DNA of 64,000 nt from Archangium sp. (GTDB taxonomy: Bacteria > Myxococcota > Myxococcia > Myxococcales > Myxococcaceae): NCBI GenBank assembly GCA_022843845.1, contig JALHMW010000003.1, positions 124,001 through 188,000 of the forward strand. Direction: 5' to 3'. The notes beneath the pieces are model-generated. The model ran no database searches. It was not told the origin of the DNA and saw only the letters and a program-made list of their open reading frames with translations. Below, one piece after another: positions 1-9,772 of this stretch. Each line of letters starts with the position of its first letter. Positions within the stretch are counted from its first letter, which is position 1. Made by a program: the position numbers and the translations under genes.

Positions 1-906
1 ATCCCCGAGCGCGCGAAGTACGTTCGCGTGATCGGCGCCGAGCTGCACCGCATCGCGAGCCACCTCACCACCGTCGGCGCGGCTGGCCTCGAACTCGGCG
101 GCTTCACGGCCTTCCTGTACGCGATCGAAGCACGTGAGCTGATCACCGACCGCGTCACCGAGCTGACCGGCGCGCGCCTCACCACCAGCTATGGCCGCAT
201 CGGCGGTCTCAACCGCGACCTTCCCGCCGGTTGGGAAGAGAAGGTCTTGAAGAGCCTTCTGAAGATCGAAGAGCTCCTCGACGAGACCGACAAGCTGCTG
301 ACCCGCAACCGCATCTTCACCGATCGCCTGCGCGGCACTGGCGTCATCACCACGGAAGACGCGCTCGACTTCGGCTTCACGGGCCCGTGCGTGCGCGCCA
401 ATGGCGTGAACTACGACGTGCGCAAGGCGAAGCCCTACTGGGTCTACGAGCAGCTCGACTTCACGGTGCCGCTTGGACACAACGGCGACAACTTCGATCG
501 CTACTACCTGCGCATTCTCGAGATCCACCAGTCGCTGAAGATGATCCGCCAGTGCTTCAAGCAGATGCCTGCTGGCCCGGTGATGATCAACGACTGGCGC
601 ATCGCGCTGCCCCCGAAGGAAGACGTGTACAGCTCCATCGAGGGCGTCATCGCGCACTTCAAGCTGGTGATGGAGGGCGTGCCGGTGCCCGTCGGCGAGA
701 TCTACCACGCCACCGAGTCGCCCAACGGCGAGCTGGGCTGGTACCTGAAGAGCGACGGCTCGGGTCGGCCCTATAAGTGCCACGTGAGGGCGCCCGGCTT
801 CCAGATTCTCAGCGCGCTGCCGCGCATGTGCGAAGGCCGAATGCTGGCGGATCTGATCCCGACCTTCGACACCATCAACATGATTGGCGGGGAGGTCGAG
901 CAGTGA
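1..906 (+). CDS. nuoD: NADH-quinone oxidoreductase subunit D, 5' end outside window
   Basis: This is the C-terminal 301 residues of the 49-kDa-type subunit of respiratory complex I, a peripheral-arm protein that helps form the quinone site. The frame is open from base 1 (IPERAKYVRVIGAELHRIAS), so the true start lies upstream. Family-typical stretches are ELHRIASHL, the GRIGG/DLP segment, the FTGPCVRANGVNYDVRK block and the C-terminal GRMLADLIPTFDTINMIGGE. The TGA stop overlaps the GTG start of nuoG in a GTGA arrangement, implying translational coupling. Identity is firm; only the N-terminus is missing. Confidence 0.97.
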   Translation: MPERAKYVRVIGAELHRIASHLTTVGAAGLELGGFTAFLYAIEARELITDRVTELTGARLTTSYGRIGGLNRDLPAGWEEKVLKSLLKIEELLDETDKLLTRNRIFTDRLRGTGVITTEDALDFGFTGPCVRANGVNYDVRKAKPYWVYEQLDFTVPLGHNGDNFDRYYLRILEIHQSLKMIRQCFKQMPAGPVMINDWRIALPPKEDVYSSIEGVIAHFKLVMEGVPVPVGEIYHATESPNGELGWYLKSDGSGRPYKCHVRAPGFQILSALPRMCEGRMLADLIPTFDTINMIGGEVEQ

Positions 907-2636
907 GCGAGGACAAGAAGGTCGAAGCACCGAAGCCGGCGCCGCCCCCGGGACCGCCGCCCCCGAAGAACCCCGGCATGGTGACGATGACGATCGATGG
1001 CCGCGAGGTCGTCGTGAAGCCCGGCACCAACCTCATCGAGGCCGCGAAGACCGTCGGCAGCGAGATTCCCTATTACTGCTACCACCCGCGGCTCACCATC
1101 GCGGCCAACTGCCGCATGTGCCTCGTCGAGGCCTCCAACGCGCCGAAGCTGGTGCCGGCCTGCCAGCACAGCATCGGTGAAGGCCTCGTCGTGAAGACGA
1201 CGACCGACAAGGTGAAGGCCCAGCAGAAGTCGGTGATGGAGTTCCTGCTCCTCAACCACCCGGTCGACTGCTCGATCTGCGACCAGGCCGGCGAGTGCAA
1301 GCTGCAGGACTACTACATGCGGTACGACTTCAAGCCCTCGCGGCTCGACGGGCCGAAGATTCTGCGGAACAAGCGCAAGGTGCTCGGCGATCTCGTGGTG
1401 CTCGACCAGGAGCGCTGCGTGCTCTGCACCCGCTGCGTGCGCTTCATGGACGAGGTCGCGCAGGAGCCCCAGCTCGGCGTGTTCGGCCGCGGCTCGCACG
1501 AGGTCGTCGACGTCGCGCCCCACTACGGCAAGCTCGACTCGAACTATTCGGGCAACATCGTCGATCTCTGCCCAGTCGGCGCGCTGCTCAACCGCGACTT
1601 CCGCTTCCGCGCCCGCGCGTGGTTCCTCTCGGCGGCGCCGAGCGTCTGCACCGGCTGCTCGCGCGGCTGCAACATCAACGTCGACTTCATGGGCCAGGAC
1701 ACCTACCGCTTCCGGCCGCGTGAGAACGAGGCCGTGAACAAGTCGTGGATGTGCGACCAGGGCCGCCTCTCGTACAAGCAGCTCAACCAGAAGCGCGTGC
1801 AGCAGCCGCTGGTGGGCAAGGGTGCAGAGGCCAAAGAGGCGCACTTCGTCGACGTGGTGAAGCTGCTGGGCGCGAAGCTCAAGGGCGCGCAGGTGACGGT
1901 CGCGGTCTCGCCGACGTTCTCGAACGAAGATCTCATGGCCGCCCTCGCCTTCGTGCGCGACGGCCTCTCGGTGAAGAGCGTCTACGTCACCGGCCGGCCG
2001 CAGGGTCAGGCCGACAAGCTGCTCGTCACCGCCGACAAGAACCCCAACCGCAAGGGCCTGGAGTGGATCGCCAGGGGCTTCGGCGTCGAGCTCAAGCCGT
2101 TCTCGGAGCTCACCGCCGCGCTCGACAAGGGCTCGATCAAGAACCTGCTCGCGTTCGGCGCCGACGTTCCCGAAGATCAGGCCGAGTTCGTCAAGCGCCT
2201 CTCGGGCGTCGAGCACTTCGCCGTCGTCACCACCAACGAGAACACCGTCACCGCGGCCGCGAACCTCGTGATCGGCGCGTCGGCCCACGTCGAAGACGAA
2301 GGCACCTTCACCCAGGAGGCTGGCATCACGCAGCGCGTGCGCCGCGCCTACCCGCCCAAGGGCGACTCGCACCCGCTGTGGAAGTGCGCGGTCGAGCTGG
2401 CGAAGGAGCTGGGGCTCGAGCTGAAGGCCGGCTCGTCGCGCGAGGTGTTCAAGCTGCTCGCCGCGTCGGTGCCCGAGCTGAAGGACTATGCCTGGGACAA
2501 GAACGCGCCGATGAACCAGACGCGCCCTGGCATCTCGACGATGGCGTCGGGGGCCGACGGCCGGCCGCCCGGCTGGCGCGAACAGGGTGCGCCCAACCTT
2601 CGCGGCCTCACTCTTCCTCCTCCCTCGGGGACCTGA
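903..2636 (+). CDS. nuoG: NADH-quinone oxidoreductase subunit G (short form, N7-type cysteines present)
   Basis: This 577-residue protein is the iron-sulfur 75-kDa-type subunit of complex I. The GTG at 903 was chosen because it overlaps the nuoD stop; an in-frame open stretch extends upstream but lies inside nuoD. The N-terminus is a Pro-rich leader (about 25 residues), followed by a 2Fe-2S domain (C59, C70, C73, C87), a His-Cys 4Fe-4S site (H119, C123, C126, C132), a second 4Fe-4S site (C172, C175, C178, C223) and a Cx2Cx3Cx27C set (C249, C252, C256, C284) with the spacing of cluster N7. The molybdopterin-oxidoreductase-like C-terminal region is much shorter than in the ~900-residue E. coli protein. 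NuoE and NuoF, expected upstream in the canonical order, are not here. Confidence 0.96.
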   Translation: MSEDKKVEAPKPAPPPGPPPPKNPGMVTMTIDGREVVVKPGTNLIEAAKTVGSEIPYYCYHPRLTIAANCRMCLVEASNAPKLVPACQHSIGEGLVVKTTTDKVKAQQKSVMEFLLLNHPVDCSICDQAGECKLQDYYMRYDFKPSRLDGPKILRNKRKVLGDLVVLDQERCVLCTRCVRFMDEVAQEPQLGVFGRGSHEVVDVAPHYGKLDSNYSGNIVDLCPVGALLNRDFRFRARAWFLSAAPSVCTGCSRGCNINVDFMGQDTYRFRPRENEAVNKSWMCDQGRLSYKQLNQKRVQQPLVGKGAEAKEAHFVDVVKLLGAKLKGAQVTVAVSPTFSNEDLMAALAFVRDGLSVKSVYVTGRPQGQADKLLVTADKNPNRKGLEWIARGFGVELKPFSELTAALDKGSIKNLLAFGADVPEDQAEFVKRLSGVEHFAVVTTNENTVTAAANLVIGASAHVEDEGTFTQEAGITQRVRRAYPPKGDSHPLWKCAVELAKELGLELKAGSSREVFKLLAASVPELKDYAWDKNAPMNQTRPGISTMASGADGRPPGWREQGAPNLRGLTLPPPSGT

Positions 2637-2639
2637 CCT

Positions 2640-4082
2640 ATGCGCCTCGGAGTCGTCTTCACCGGAGTCTTCCTCATCCTCGGCGCCTTCTTCGGCCTGA
2701 TGGCCGTGGCCTACGCGGCTGGCGCGTTCGTCGAGGGGCTGCTGCTCGAGAAGTTTCAGATCTCGGGCGGCGGGCACCTGGTGCAGGTCGTCCTCATGAT
2801 GCTCGTCATCGTGATGGTCATCGCGACGCTGCTCACGCTCGCCGAGCGTAAGTGGTCGGCCTTCATGCAGGACCGCACCGGCCCCAACCGCGCTCGCCTG
2901 CCGATCCCTGGCCTGTCGAACAGCTCCCTCGCCGGCCTGCCGCACATCGCGACCGACGTCGTGAAGATGCTGACGAAAGAGGCGTTCCGCCCCGAGTCGG
3001 CGAACAAGTTCCTCTTCGCGCTCGCGCCGATGTTGGCGTTCGCGCCGGCGTTCGCGCTCTTCCTCATCGTCCCCTCGGGGCCGACCCTCAGCATCGCGCT
3101 GCCAGCGTGGGCCGGCGGGTACACCTCGACGGTCATGATGTCGCCGACGAACCCCGACTCGGGCCTGTTGATGCTGTTCGCGATCGCGTCGCTCGCCGTC
3201 TACGGCACGTCGCTCGCCGGCTGGTCGTCCAACAACAAGTTCGCGCTGCTCGGCGGCGTTCGCGCGTCGTCGCAGATGGTCAGCTACGAGGTCGCGCTCG
3301 GCCTGTCGCTGGTCGGCATGATGGCGGCCTTCTCGACGGTGCGCCTCGCCGGAGACGATGGCATGGCGGCGATGCAGGCCCGCTACCTCTGGTCGTTCAA
3401 CGCGGGTGGCTTCGATCTCGGGCTGCCGGCGTGGGGCATCTTCCTGCAGCCAGTTGGCTTCATTCTCTTCTTCGCCGCGGCCTTCGCCGAGACCAAGCGC
3501 GCGCCGTTCGACTCGCCTGAAGGTGAGTCCGAGATCGTCGGCTACTTCCTCGAGTACTCCGGCATGCAGTTCGGCATGTTCATGATCTCGGAGTTCGTCG
3601 AGGTGGTCGTGCTCTCGGGCGTGCTGGCGGCCATCTTCTTCGGTGGCTGGTCACTGCCCTTCGGCAACGAGTGGATCACCAACCTGAAGTTCATGAAGGA
3701 CTACCCGATTCTGCTCGGCGCGTTCTTCGGCACCGTCTTCTGGGTGAAGGTCGTGTTGCTCTGCTACCTGCAGCTCGCGATCCGGTGGACGTTCCCCCGC
3801 TTCCGCTACGATCAGATCCAGACGCTGGGCTGGAAGATCCTGCTGCCGATCGGCCTGGGTAACCTCTTCGTCTCGGGCGCGTTGATCCTGTGGGACCCGA
3901 CGCTGCGCGCCCTGGCGATCGCCGGCTTGCTGCAGATCATCGCCGTCGCGATGCTGACCCTGACGCCGCCGCGGCAGATCCGTCGCGAAGAGGAAGCAGC
4001 AGCGCACCACGGTGGCGGCCATGGTCACGACGATCACGCTGCAGTCGTTCCAGCGCTGTCGGCTGGCCCCAGCGGGCACTGA
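2640..4082 (+). CDS. nuoH: NADH-quinone oxidoreductase subunit H
   Basis: This is the 480-residue membrane subunit of complex I at the junction with the quinone pocket. It starts with ATG 3 nt after the nuoG stop. The diagnostic motif [20 protein letters not shown] (around residues 282-301), the [19 protein letters not shown] loop near residue 70 and about eight hydrophobic segments identify the family. It is longer than E. coli NuoH (~325 residues). The extra length includes loops and a C-terminal tail rich in His ([11 protein letters not shown]), which could bind metal or simply be disordered. It sits between nuoG and nuoI in the same transcription unit. Confidence 0.97.
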   Translation: MRLGVVFTGVFLILGAFFGLMAVAYAAGAFVEGLLLEKFQISGGGHLVQVVLMMLVIVMVIATLLTLAERKWSAFMQDRTGPNRARLPIPGLSNSSLAGLPHIATDVVKMLTKEAFRPESANKFLFALAPMLAFAPAFALFLIVPSGPTLSIALPAWAGGYTSTVMMSPTNPDSGLLMLFAIASLAVYGTSLAGWSSNNKFALLGGVRASSQMVSYEVALGLSLVGMMAAFSTVRLAGDDGMAAMQARYLWSFNAGGFDLGLPAWGIFLQPVGFILFFAAAFAETKRAPFDSPEGESEIVGYFLEYSGMQFGMFMISEFVEVVVLSGVLAAIFFGGWSLPFGNEWITNLKFMKDYPILLGAFFGTVFWVKVVLLCYLQLAIRWTFPRFRYDQIQTLGWKILLPIGLGNLFVSGALILWDPTLRALAIAGLLQIIAVAMLTLTPPRQIRREEEAAAHHGGGHGHDDHAAVVPALSAGPSGH

Positions 4083-4092
4083 GCGAGGACAC

Positions 4093-4839
4093 ATGGCGAA
4101 CATCACCCACGGACACGCGCACAGCGCAGTTCAAGAGAAGCGCGAGCTCATCGAGCAGGACATTCGTGAGCGGGCGTATCTGCCCGAGCTGATCAAGGGC
4201 CTGGCGATCACCACGAAGCACTTCTTGCGGAACCTCTTCGGTGAGCGCGACACCAACACCGAGGTGGTCGATCGCACGGGGCTCGCGTCGATCAGCACGA
4301 TTCAATACCCGGAAGAGAAGACGCCCTACCCGCCCGGGTACCGCGGCCTGCACCGGCTCGTGCCCCGCGAAGACGGCAAGCCCCGCTGCGTCGCCTGCTA
4401 CATGTGCGCGACGATCTGCCCGGCGCAGTGCATCTACATCGAGGCCGACGAGTACGATCCGGCCGACGACGCGGCCGAGTCGCGGGTGATCGAGAAGTTC
4501 CCCAAGACGTTCGTGATCGACGAGCTGCGCTGCATCGTCTGCGGGCTCTGCGTCGACGCGTGCCCCAAAGACGCGATTCGCATGGACACGTACACGCACA
4601 CCCCGAGCGAGTACACGCGCCAGGGCTTCGTCTACGACATCCCCAAGCTGCTGGTCGGCCCGGCCGTCACGCACCCGTCGGACCCGTGGTTCAAGCGCGG
4701 CTCGTCGGAAGCGCCCGATCATCAGCACATGGAGAAGCACACCCGCATCGGAGAGGGCCTCGTCGCGCTCGGGCTCCCGCACAACACCGTCGAGATCGAC
4801 ACCTCGAAGCCGGTGGCCGTGACCAAGTTCATCAAGTGA
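4093..4839 (+). CDS. nuoI: NADH-quinone oxidoreductase subunit I
   Basis: This 248-residue 8Fe ferredoxin-like subunit carries clusters N6a and N6b of complex I. ATG 4093 was chosen over an upstream in-frame start at 4012 because the latter lies inside nuoH, and a GAGCGAGGA Shine-Dalgarno-like stretch sits just before 4093. Two CxxCxxCxxxCP motifs are visible: C99-C102-C105-C109 and C147-C150-C153-C157. The N-terminus is His-rich ([11 protein letters not shown]). It is the last complex I gene here: nuoJ-N do not follow, and the next gene is an unrelated transporter. Confidence 0.97.
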   Translation: MANITHGHAHSAVQEKRELIEQDIRERAYLPELIKGLAITTKHFLRNLFGERDTNTEVVDRTGLASISTIQYPEEKTPYPPGYRGLHRLVPREDGKPRCVACYMCATICPAQCIYIEADEYDPADDAAESRVIEKFPKTFVIDELRCIVCGLCVDACPKDAIRMDTYTHTPSEYTRQGFVYDIPKLLVGPAVTHPSDPWFKRGSSEAPDHQHMEKHTRIGEGLVALGLPHNTVEIDTSKPVAVTKFIK

Positions 4840-4878
4840 GGCCGCGCAGGACCTCGATGACGAGCTGACGAGCCGGAG

Positions 4879-6480
4879 GTGTTCGCTGCTTCGGAGGCCT
4901 CCGAGGTCGTGCGACACTCCTCGTTCGTGGCGGACCCGAAGCAGTCCTCTTCTGTGTTGGTGGCCTTCAAGAGCTGGCGGGTGGGGGCGGTCGCGCTGCT
5001 GTCGCTCTCGTCTGGCCTGCCGCTGGGCCTGGTATGGCTCTCGGTGCCGACGTGGATGGCGGCGGCTGGCGTCGACATCAAGACGGTCGGGTTGATCACG
5101 CTCGCGCAGGCGCCCTACTCGTTCAAGTTCGTCTGGGCGCCGCTGATGGACCGGGTGTGGCCGCCCTTCCTCGGCCGCAAGCGAGGGTGGATTCTCCTCA
5201 CCCAGCTCGTCCTCGCCGCCCTCTTCGGAGCGCTCGCCTCGGTCGCCACCTCACCGACGGTCGGCACCATCTCGGCGCTGCTGCTCGCGATCTCCTTCGC
5301 CTCGGCCACGCAGGACATCGCCGTCGACGCGTACACGGTCGAGGTGCTGCGCGAGGGAGAACAGGGAGCGGCCGCCGGCACCCGAACCGCGATGTACCGC
5401 GTCGCGATGTGGATCTCGGGGAACGCGGCGATCTCGCTCGGGCCGATCTGGGGCTGGGACGTCACCATCTGGGCGCTCGCGGCGCTCTTCCTCGCGCTGA
5501 TTCCGGTCACCGTCTTCGCGCCCGAGCCCGTCAGCCAGCCGGCACCACCAACTTCACTGCGGGCGGCCGTCTGGGAGCCGTTCGTCGGTTTCCTCTCGCG
5601 ACCGCGCGCGCTCGAAATCCTCGCCTTCGTCTTTCTGTACAAGCTCGCCGACAACCTCGCGACGGCCCTCATTCGACCGTTCCTGCAGCAGCACGGCTAC
5701 GACGCGTGGGACGTGGGCGTCGGAAGCGGCACCGCCACGCTGATCTCGATCGCGCTCGGCACGATCATCGGCGGCCTGCTGACGGAGCGCCTGAGCGTGC
5801 CCCGCGCGTTGTGGATCTTCGGGATCATCCAGGGCCTCACCAACGTCGGCTACGCGGTCGTCGCGGCGTCTCCCGTCGATCGCACGTTGCTCTACGTGGC
5901 CGTCAGCCTCGAGAACTTCACCGGAGGCCTCGGCACGGCCGCGTTCTCGTTCTTGATGATCAAGCTGACCGCAAAGCGCTTCTCGGCGACGCAGTACGCG
6001 CTGCTCTCGAGCCTCTTCGGTCTCGGGCGCACCTTGACCGGGCCGCCCGCCGGAGCGCTCGCCGATGCCCTGGGCTGGAGCGTCTTCTTCCTGCTCTCGA
6101 TCCCCGCGGCGATTCCCGGCCTCGTGATGCTCCACCGGTTCGCGCCGTTCGGGAAAGCGAGCCTCATCGAACTCTCCGCAGACGAGGTGAAGCCCATCGA
6201 GCGGGGCCTGCCATGGGAACCGAAGGCGCTCTGGCAACGAGGCGCGGCAGCGGCGGCGATCGCGACGCTCGTCGGGATCCTCGGCGCCAGCCTGCTGACG
6301 GCGCTGAAGGCGTGGCGGGAGACGAAGACCTTCGATCTCGGAACCGCGCTGCTGAGCACCGTCACGCCGCGCGCTCCGGCCGAGGCGATCGATCTCATCG
6401 GCTCGATCCTGTTCGGAGCCCTCACCGGCCTCGCCATCGCTGCCACCCTGGCCGCACGGGGAATAACGAAGCCCGTGTGA
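4879..6480 (+). CDS. MFS permease, AmpG-like (muropeptide transporter family)
   Basis: This inner-membrane major facilitator protein of up to 533 residues resembles AmpG, which imports GlcNAc-anhydromuropeptides for peptidoglycan recycling. Sequence support includes SSGLPLGLVWLSVPTWM, the FKFVWAPLMDR segment followed by PPFLGRKRGW, and SASATQDIAVDAY-type text, all in AmpG order, with roughly 12 hydrophobic segments. Two further hydrophobic stretches follow residue ~450, giving possibly 14. The GTG at 4879 directly abuts GGAG, a poor spacing, and GTG 4927 is an alternative; the family homology begins near FKSWRVG, so the first ~30 residues are uncertain. It lies 39 nt after nuoI but is unlikely to be functionally linked. 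Substrate is inferred from family only. Confidence 0.85.
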   Translation: MFAASEASEVVRHSSFVADPKQSSSVLVAFKSWRVGAVALLSLSSGLPLGLVWLSVPTWMAAAGVDIKTVGLITLAQAPYSFKFVWAPLMDRVWPPFLGRKRGWILLTQLVLAALFGALASVATSPTVGTISALLLAISFASATQDIAVDAYTVEVLREGEQGAAAGTRTAMYRVAMWISGNAAISLGPIWGWDVTIWALAALFLALIPVTVFAPEPVSQPAPPTSLRAAVWEPFVGFLSRPRALEILAFVFLYKLADNLATALIRPFLQQHGYDAWDVGVGSGTATLISIALGTIIGGLLTERLSVPRALWIFGIIQGLTNVGYAVVAASPVDRTLLYVAVSLENFTGGLGTAAFSFLMIKLTAKRFSATQYALLSSLFGLGRTLTGPPAGALADALGWSVFFLLSIPAAIPGLVMLHRFAPFGKASLIELSADEVKPIERGLPWEPKALWQRGAAAAAIATLVGILGASLLTALKAWRETKTFDLGTALLSTVTPRAPAEAIDLIGSILFGALTGLAIAATLAARGITKPV

Positions 6481-6541
6481 AGTCTCGTGAAGCGAAGGAG
6501 CCCGGGAAGCGAAGTGCGAGTTCCCCGGTTAGGGTGCGCAC

Positions 6542-7765
6542 ATGTTGGGTCTTCGCATCGCGTTCGGGCTGGTGGCGCTCCTCGTCTTCGGGGGGCTCAA
6601 CTTCTTTCTCTTCAAGCGGCTGATCGTCGACGTCACCACCAACGCGTGGGTGAAGCGCGGGCTCAGCGTGTTGCTCGTCTCGACCTACGCCGCGGTGCCG
6701 CTGCTGCGCTGGTGGGGTGCTGACGGCATGCCTCCGCAGACCGCCACGCTCGTCGTGCTGATCTTCTGGGGCCTGCTGCTCAACGTCTTGCTGGTGTTGG
6801 TCGGCTTCGAGGCCGTGAAGTGGTGGGTGAACCGGCGCGCAGCGAAGGGCGCACCGGTGCACGCGGTCGCCAGTGGCGTGCCGACGCTCGAGAGCGTGTC
6901 GGTCGTCCCTCCCGTCACCCCAGCCGTCGACGACCCCCAGCGGCGCCAGTTTCTCGCGCGCGTCGGAGCAGCGACCGCCCTCGGCGTCGGCGGCGGCCTC
7001 ACCACCTTCGGCGTCTACAAGGCGCTCACGCCACCCGAGATCACCGAAGTCCCAGTGCGCATTCCTGGCCTGCCGAAGGCGCTCGAGGGCTTCACGATTG
7101 TGCAGCTGTCGGACATTCACGTCGGCGCGGTCATCCAGGAGAAGTTCCTCGACGTGCTGGTCTCGGAAGCGAACCGCGCGAAGCCCGATCTCGTCGCCAT
7201 CACCGGCGATCTCGTCGACGGCTCACCGAACTCCCTCGGCCGGTACGTGGCGCGCCTTCGAAACCTCAACTCGAAGTTCGGCACGTATTTCTGCTCGGGC
7301 AACCACGACTACTACTCGGGCTGGGAGCGCTGGGCGGCGGTGCTCCCCGACTTCGGCTTCACGGTGCTGCGCAACCGCTTCGTGACCATCGGAGACGCGG
7401 GCGCCTCGTTCGATCTCGTCGGCGTCGAGGACTGGGGCCGAATGGGTGTCGGCGACTACGATCTCGAAGCGGCGACGGCGGGGCGAGATCCTTCCCGCGC
7501 GTCAGTCCTCCTCGCGCACCAGCCGTCGAACCTCGAAGCGGTGTCGGCGAAGAACCTCGGCCTGCAGCTCTCAGGGCACACCCACGGCGGGCAGCTCTTC
7601 CCCGGCACCCTGGTTGGCGCGCTCATGTGGCAGGAGCGGAACACCGGCCTCTCGAAGCACGGCAACAGCCAGCTCTACACGTCGCGCGGCTGCGGCTTCG
7701 TGGGGCCGCCCATGCGAATCGGTGCGCCGCCTGAAGTGGTGAAGCTGGTCCTCACGAGCGCCTGA
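6542..7765 (+). CDS. Membrane-anchored calcineurin-like metallophosphoesterase (YkuE/YaeI-like)
   Basis: This 407-residue protein has three or four N-terminal hydrophobic helices, a twin-Arg-like QRRQFLARVG segment before another hydrophobic stretch (about residues 138-160), then a metallophosphoesterase domain. The metal-binding motifs appear in order: D191-I-H in LSDIHVG, G222-D223 in TGDLVDG, G253-N-H-D256, a HQPS loop and G345-H-T-H348 in SGHTHGGQ. The family hydrolyses phosphoesters, and close relatives act on UDP-diacylglucosamine-like lipids or unknown envelope substrates. The domain probably faces the periplasm, judging by the RR segment. Substrate is unknown. Confidence 0.9.
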   Translation: MLGLRIAFGLVALLVFGGLNFFLFKRLIVDVTTNAWVKRGLSVLLVSTYAAVPLLRWWGADGMPPQTATLVVLIFWGLLLNVLLVLVGFEAVKWWVNRRAAKGAPVHAVASGVPTLESVSVVPPVTPAVDDPQRRQFLARVGAATALGVGGGLTTFGVYKALTPPEITEVPVRIPGLPKALEGFTIVQLSDIHVGAVIQEKFLDVLVSEANRAKPDLVAITGDLVDGSPNSLGRYVARLRNLNSKFGTYFCSGNHDYYSGWERWAAVLPDFGFTVLRNRFVTIGDAGASFDLVGVEDWGRMGVGDYDLEAATAGRDPSRASVLLAHQPSNLEAVSAKNLGLQLSGHTHGGQLFPGTLVGALMWQERNTGLSKHGNSQLYTSRGCGFVGPPMRIGAPPEVVKLVLTSA

Positions 7766-7767
7766 CG

Positions 7768-8391
7768 TCAGCGCAGGTCGCCAGCCAACTTGAAGCCGAT
7801 GATGCAGCCGCGCACGCCGGCCATGTTCGGCGACCGCGAGATGAGGCTGTTCTCAATCAGATCGCACTCGGCGCCCCCATCGGGCGTGTCCGAGACGAGG
7901 CCCAGGATATTGGTGACGTCGAGCTCGAACTTCGGGCCGTTGTCCCGCATCGTCCACGTCTCGAGCTGGGTCAGGCTGCAGGTGCTGTCGCGCTCCATGC
8001 CCGTGGTGTCACGAACGCGAAGGGGCTCCTTCAGCAGATCGCGCACGAAGGTCAGCTCGGTGCCACCGACGACGAACACGATGCCGCTGTTCGAGTCGGT
8101 GCACGTCCTCGGGTCGAGCGAGGTGCAGGTCTGAGCCGTGGCCTGCGTGCCCGCGTCGTTCGTCTTGTAGATGAGGAAGCTGTTCATCCCGACTGGCAAC
8201 GCCGAGACGCTGGCCCGGAAGTCTTCGGCGTCGCTGCAGGCGCCCCACTCGAGCGTCGAAGTGGCGACCTTCCAGAAGTAGATCGAGTCCTTCTCGACGG
8301 TGGTCCGCCCTTGCGCCGGCTGCGGGCTCACCGTGCCAGGACATCCAGAGACCACCGCAACCATCGCCATCACCAGGAACGCACGCCACAT
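7768..8391 (-). CDS. Hypothetical lipoprotein
   Basis: This 207-residue predicted lipoprotein was not recognised as a known family. ATG 8391 was preferred over the longer open frame to 8433 because it gives a clean type II signal peptide (MWRAFLVMAMVAVVSGC) with lipobox VSGC. The mature part is Cys-containing and ends with a hydrophobic CIIGFKL segment; it has no obvious catalytic motif. It is convergent with the metallophosphoesterase (3 nt apart) and follows the Sua5-family gene on the same strand, with which it may be co-transcribed. Confidence 0.75.
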   Translation of the reverse strand: MWRAFLVMAMVAVVSGCPGTVSPQPAQGRTTVEKDSIYFWKVATSTLEWGACSDAEDFRASVSALPVGMNSFLIYKTNDAGTQATAQTCTSLDPRTCTDSNSGIVFVVGGTELTFVRDLLKEPLRVRDTTGMERDSTCSLTQLETWTMRDNGPKFELDVTNILGLVSDTPDGGAECDLIENSLISRSPNMAGVRGCIIGFKLAGDLR

Positions 8392-8429
8392 GGCGAAGAC
8401 GCTACCTGAAGCATGGCCCACGCGTCTGC

Positions 8430-9044
8430 TCACCCGACGATGATGCCCTTGCCCTGACGCAGGACCTCGATCTGGTCCTCGAACAGCGAGACGACCGTCG
8501 AGGGCTCGTTGGGCTGCACGCCGCCATCGAGGATCAGATCGAGCCGATTGCCGAGCTTCTCCTTGATGTCCTTCGCGTCGATCAGCACGTCACCTTCGAG
8601 ATCGGTGGCAGACGTCGTGACGATCGGCCGGCCGAGCGCCGACGCGATCGCGAGCATCAACGGCGCCTGGGGCACCCGAATGCCGACCTGCCGCTGCTTC
8701 GTCTGCATCATGTCGGGCACCAGCTTCGTGGCCGTGAGCACGAACGTGAACGGGCCGGGCGTCAGCTGCTTCATGATCCGGTACGCGAACTTGCTGACGA
8801 CCGCGTACTTCGACACGTCGGAGAGATCCGGGCACAGGAACGCGAGCGGCTTCTTTCGATCGCGTCCCTTCACGCCGTACAGCCGGTCGATGGCCTTGCG
8901 CGAGTTCAGATCGCAGCCGATGCCGTAATACGTGTCCGTCGGGTAGGCGATGAGGCCGCCGTCCTCGAGCACCTTCGCTGCGCGCTCGACGATGCGCGGC
9001 TGAGGGTGGCTGGGGTCGACCTCGAGAATCGGTGCTGAACTCAT
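8430..9044 (-). CDS. Sua5/YciO/YrdC/YwlC family protein (threonylcarbamoyl-AMP synthase-like)
   Basis: This 204-residue protein of the Sua5/YciO/YrdC fold has the opening GGLIAYPTDTYYGIGCDL, the KGRDRKKPLAFLC block and TPGPFTFVLTATK, all typical of the family. Family members make threonylcarbamoyl-AMP for the tRNA t6A modification. Its length and the KGRDRKKPLAFLC form look closer to the YciO branch than to YrdC/Sua5, so activity on tRNA is not assured. ATG 9044 gives the natural N-terminus. The upstream secreted-protein gene lies only 25 nt away on the same strand. Confidence 0.88.
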   Translation of the reverse strand: MSSAPILEVDPSHPQPRIVERAAKVLEDGGLIAYPTDTYYGIGCDLNSRKAIDRLYGVKGRDRKKPLAFLCPDLSDVSKYAVVSKFAYRIMKQLTPGPFTFVLTATKLVPDMMQTKQRQVGIRVPQAPLMLAIASALGRPIVTTSATDLEGDVLIDAKDIKEKLGNRLDLILDGGVQPNEPSTVVSLFEDQIEVLRQGKGIIVG

Positions 9045-9069
9045 GACGGGTCTGCTGTACCCGAAGTCG

Positions 9070-9732
9070 TCACCCTTTGCAGGACTTCCACTCGGCCTTG
9101 AAGGCCTCGATGGAGGGATCGTAGGTGAGCTCGAGCTGACAGCGATCGCCCACGACGACGGCCGACATCACGCCACCGAAGTCGGCGTGCAGCACCGCTC
9201 GCGTCTTGCCCTTCGGATCGAACATCGCGATCGAGAGGCGCGGTTGGCACGCAGCAGCGGCAGGCCTCACGATCAGCGCAGATGACGGCGCCTTCTTCAC
9301 CGTCATGAACTGCTCCACCGGAGACTCGGGCAGCTTGCTCGGGCACAGCTTGCCGAAGTCGCTCGCCGGCCACTTCCATTCCTCGACGGGCGCGACGGGC
9401 TTGCACGGCACGAGCGGCGTGAACGCTCCCTGGCTGACGTGCTTCATCACCACGCCCAGCGTGCCCTTCTTGAAGAGCTTCGCCTCGGCGCCCGGGTTCT
9501 CGTCGAGCCAGCGCTGCAGCTTCTCCAGCATCGTCAGCGCCGCGCCCATCGCGCGCAGGCCCGAGACCGCCTGGGTCGGGCACTCGGCGCCGGCATACCG
9601 CAGCAGGTGATCGCCATCCTTCGCAACGCCCGCAGGCTGCAGCACCTCGACGGTGAAGACGGCGAGCGGAGGCTGGAGCGGCTTGAGCGCAGGCAGCGCT
9701 GAGAGCACGGTCGCGGCGAGGACTGAGAACAT
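9070..9732 (-). CDS. Hypothetical secreted protein
   Basis: The protein is 220 residues from ATG 9732, chosen because it yields a signal peptide (MFSVLAATVLSALPALKP); the open frame extends to 9822 but without a plausible leader. The mature region has six to eight cysteines, suggesting disulfides in the periplasm or outside, and a Lys/Trp-containing VEEWKWPASDFGKLC segment. No family was recognised. It lies between the Sua5-family gene and the alpha/beta hydrolase on the same strand. Confidence 0.7.
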   Translation of the reverse strand: MFSVLAATVLSALPALKPLQPPLAVFTVEVLQPAGVAKDGDHLLRYAGAECPTQAVSGLRAMGAALTMLEKLQRWLDENPGAEAKLFKKGTLGVVMKHVSQGAFTPLVPCKPVAPVEEWKWPASDFGKLCPSKLPESPVEQFMTVKKAPSSALIVRPAAAACQPRLSIAMFDPKGKTRAVLHADFGGVMSAVVVGDRCQLELTYDPSIEAFKAEWKSCKG

Positions 9733-9772
9733 GCGCGCCTTATGCCGCGGGAGCGCACCGACGGAAAGAGGC

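Noticed and set aside
771..2945. A 724-codon minus-strand open frame across nuoG and nuoH
   Set aside because: Composition is Arg/His/Leu/Val-biased and it is antisense to firmly identified complex I genes.
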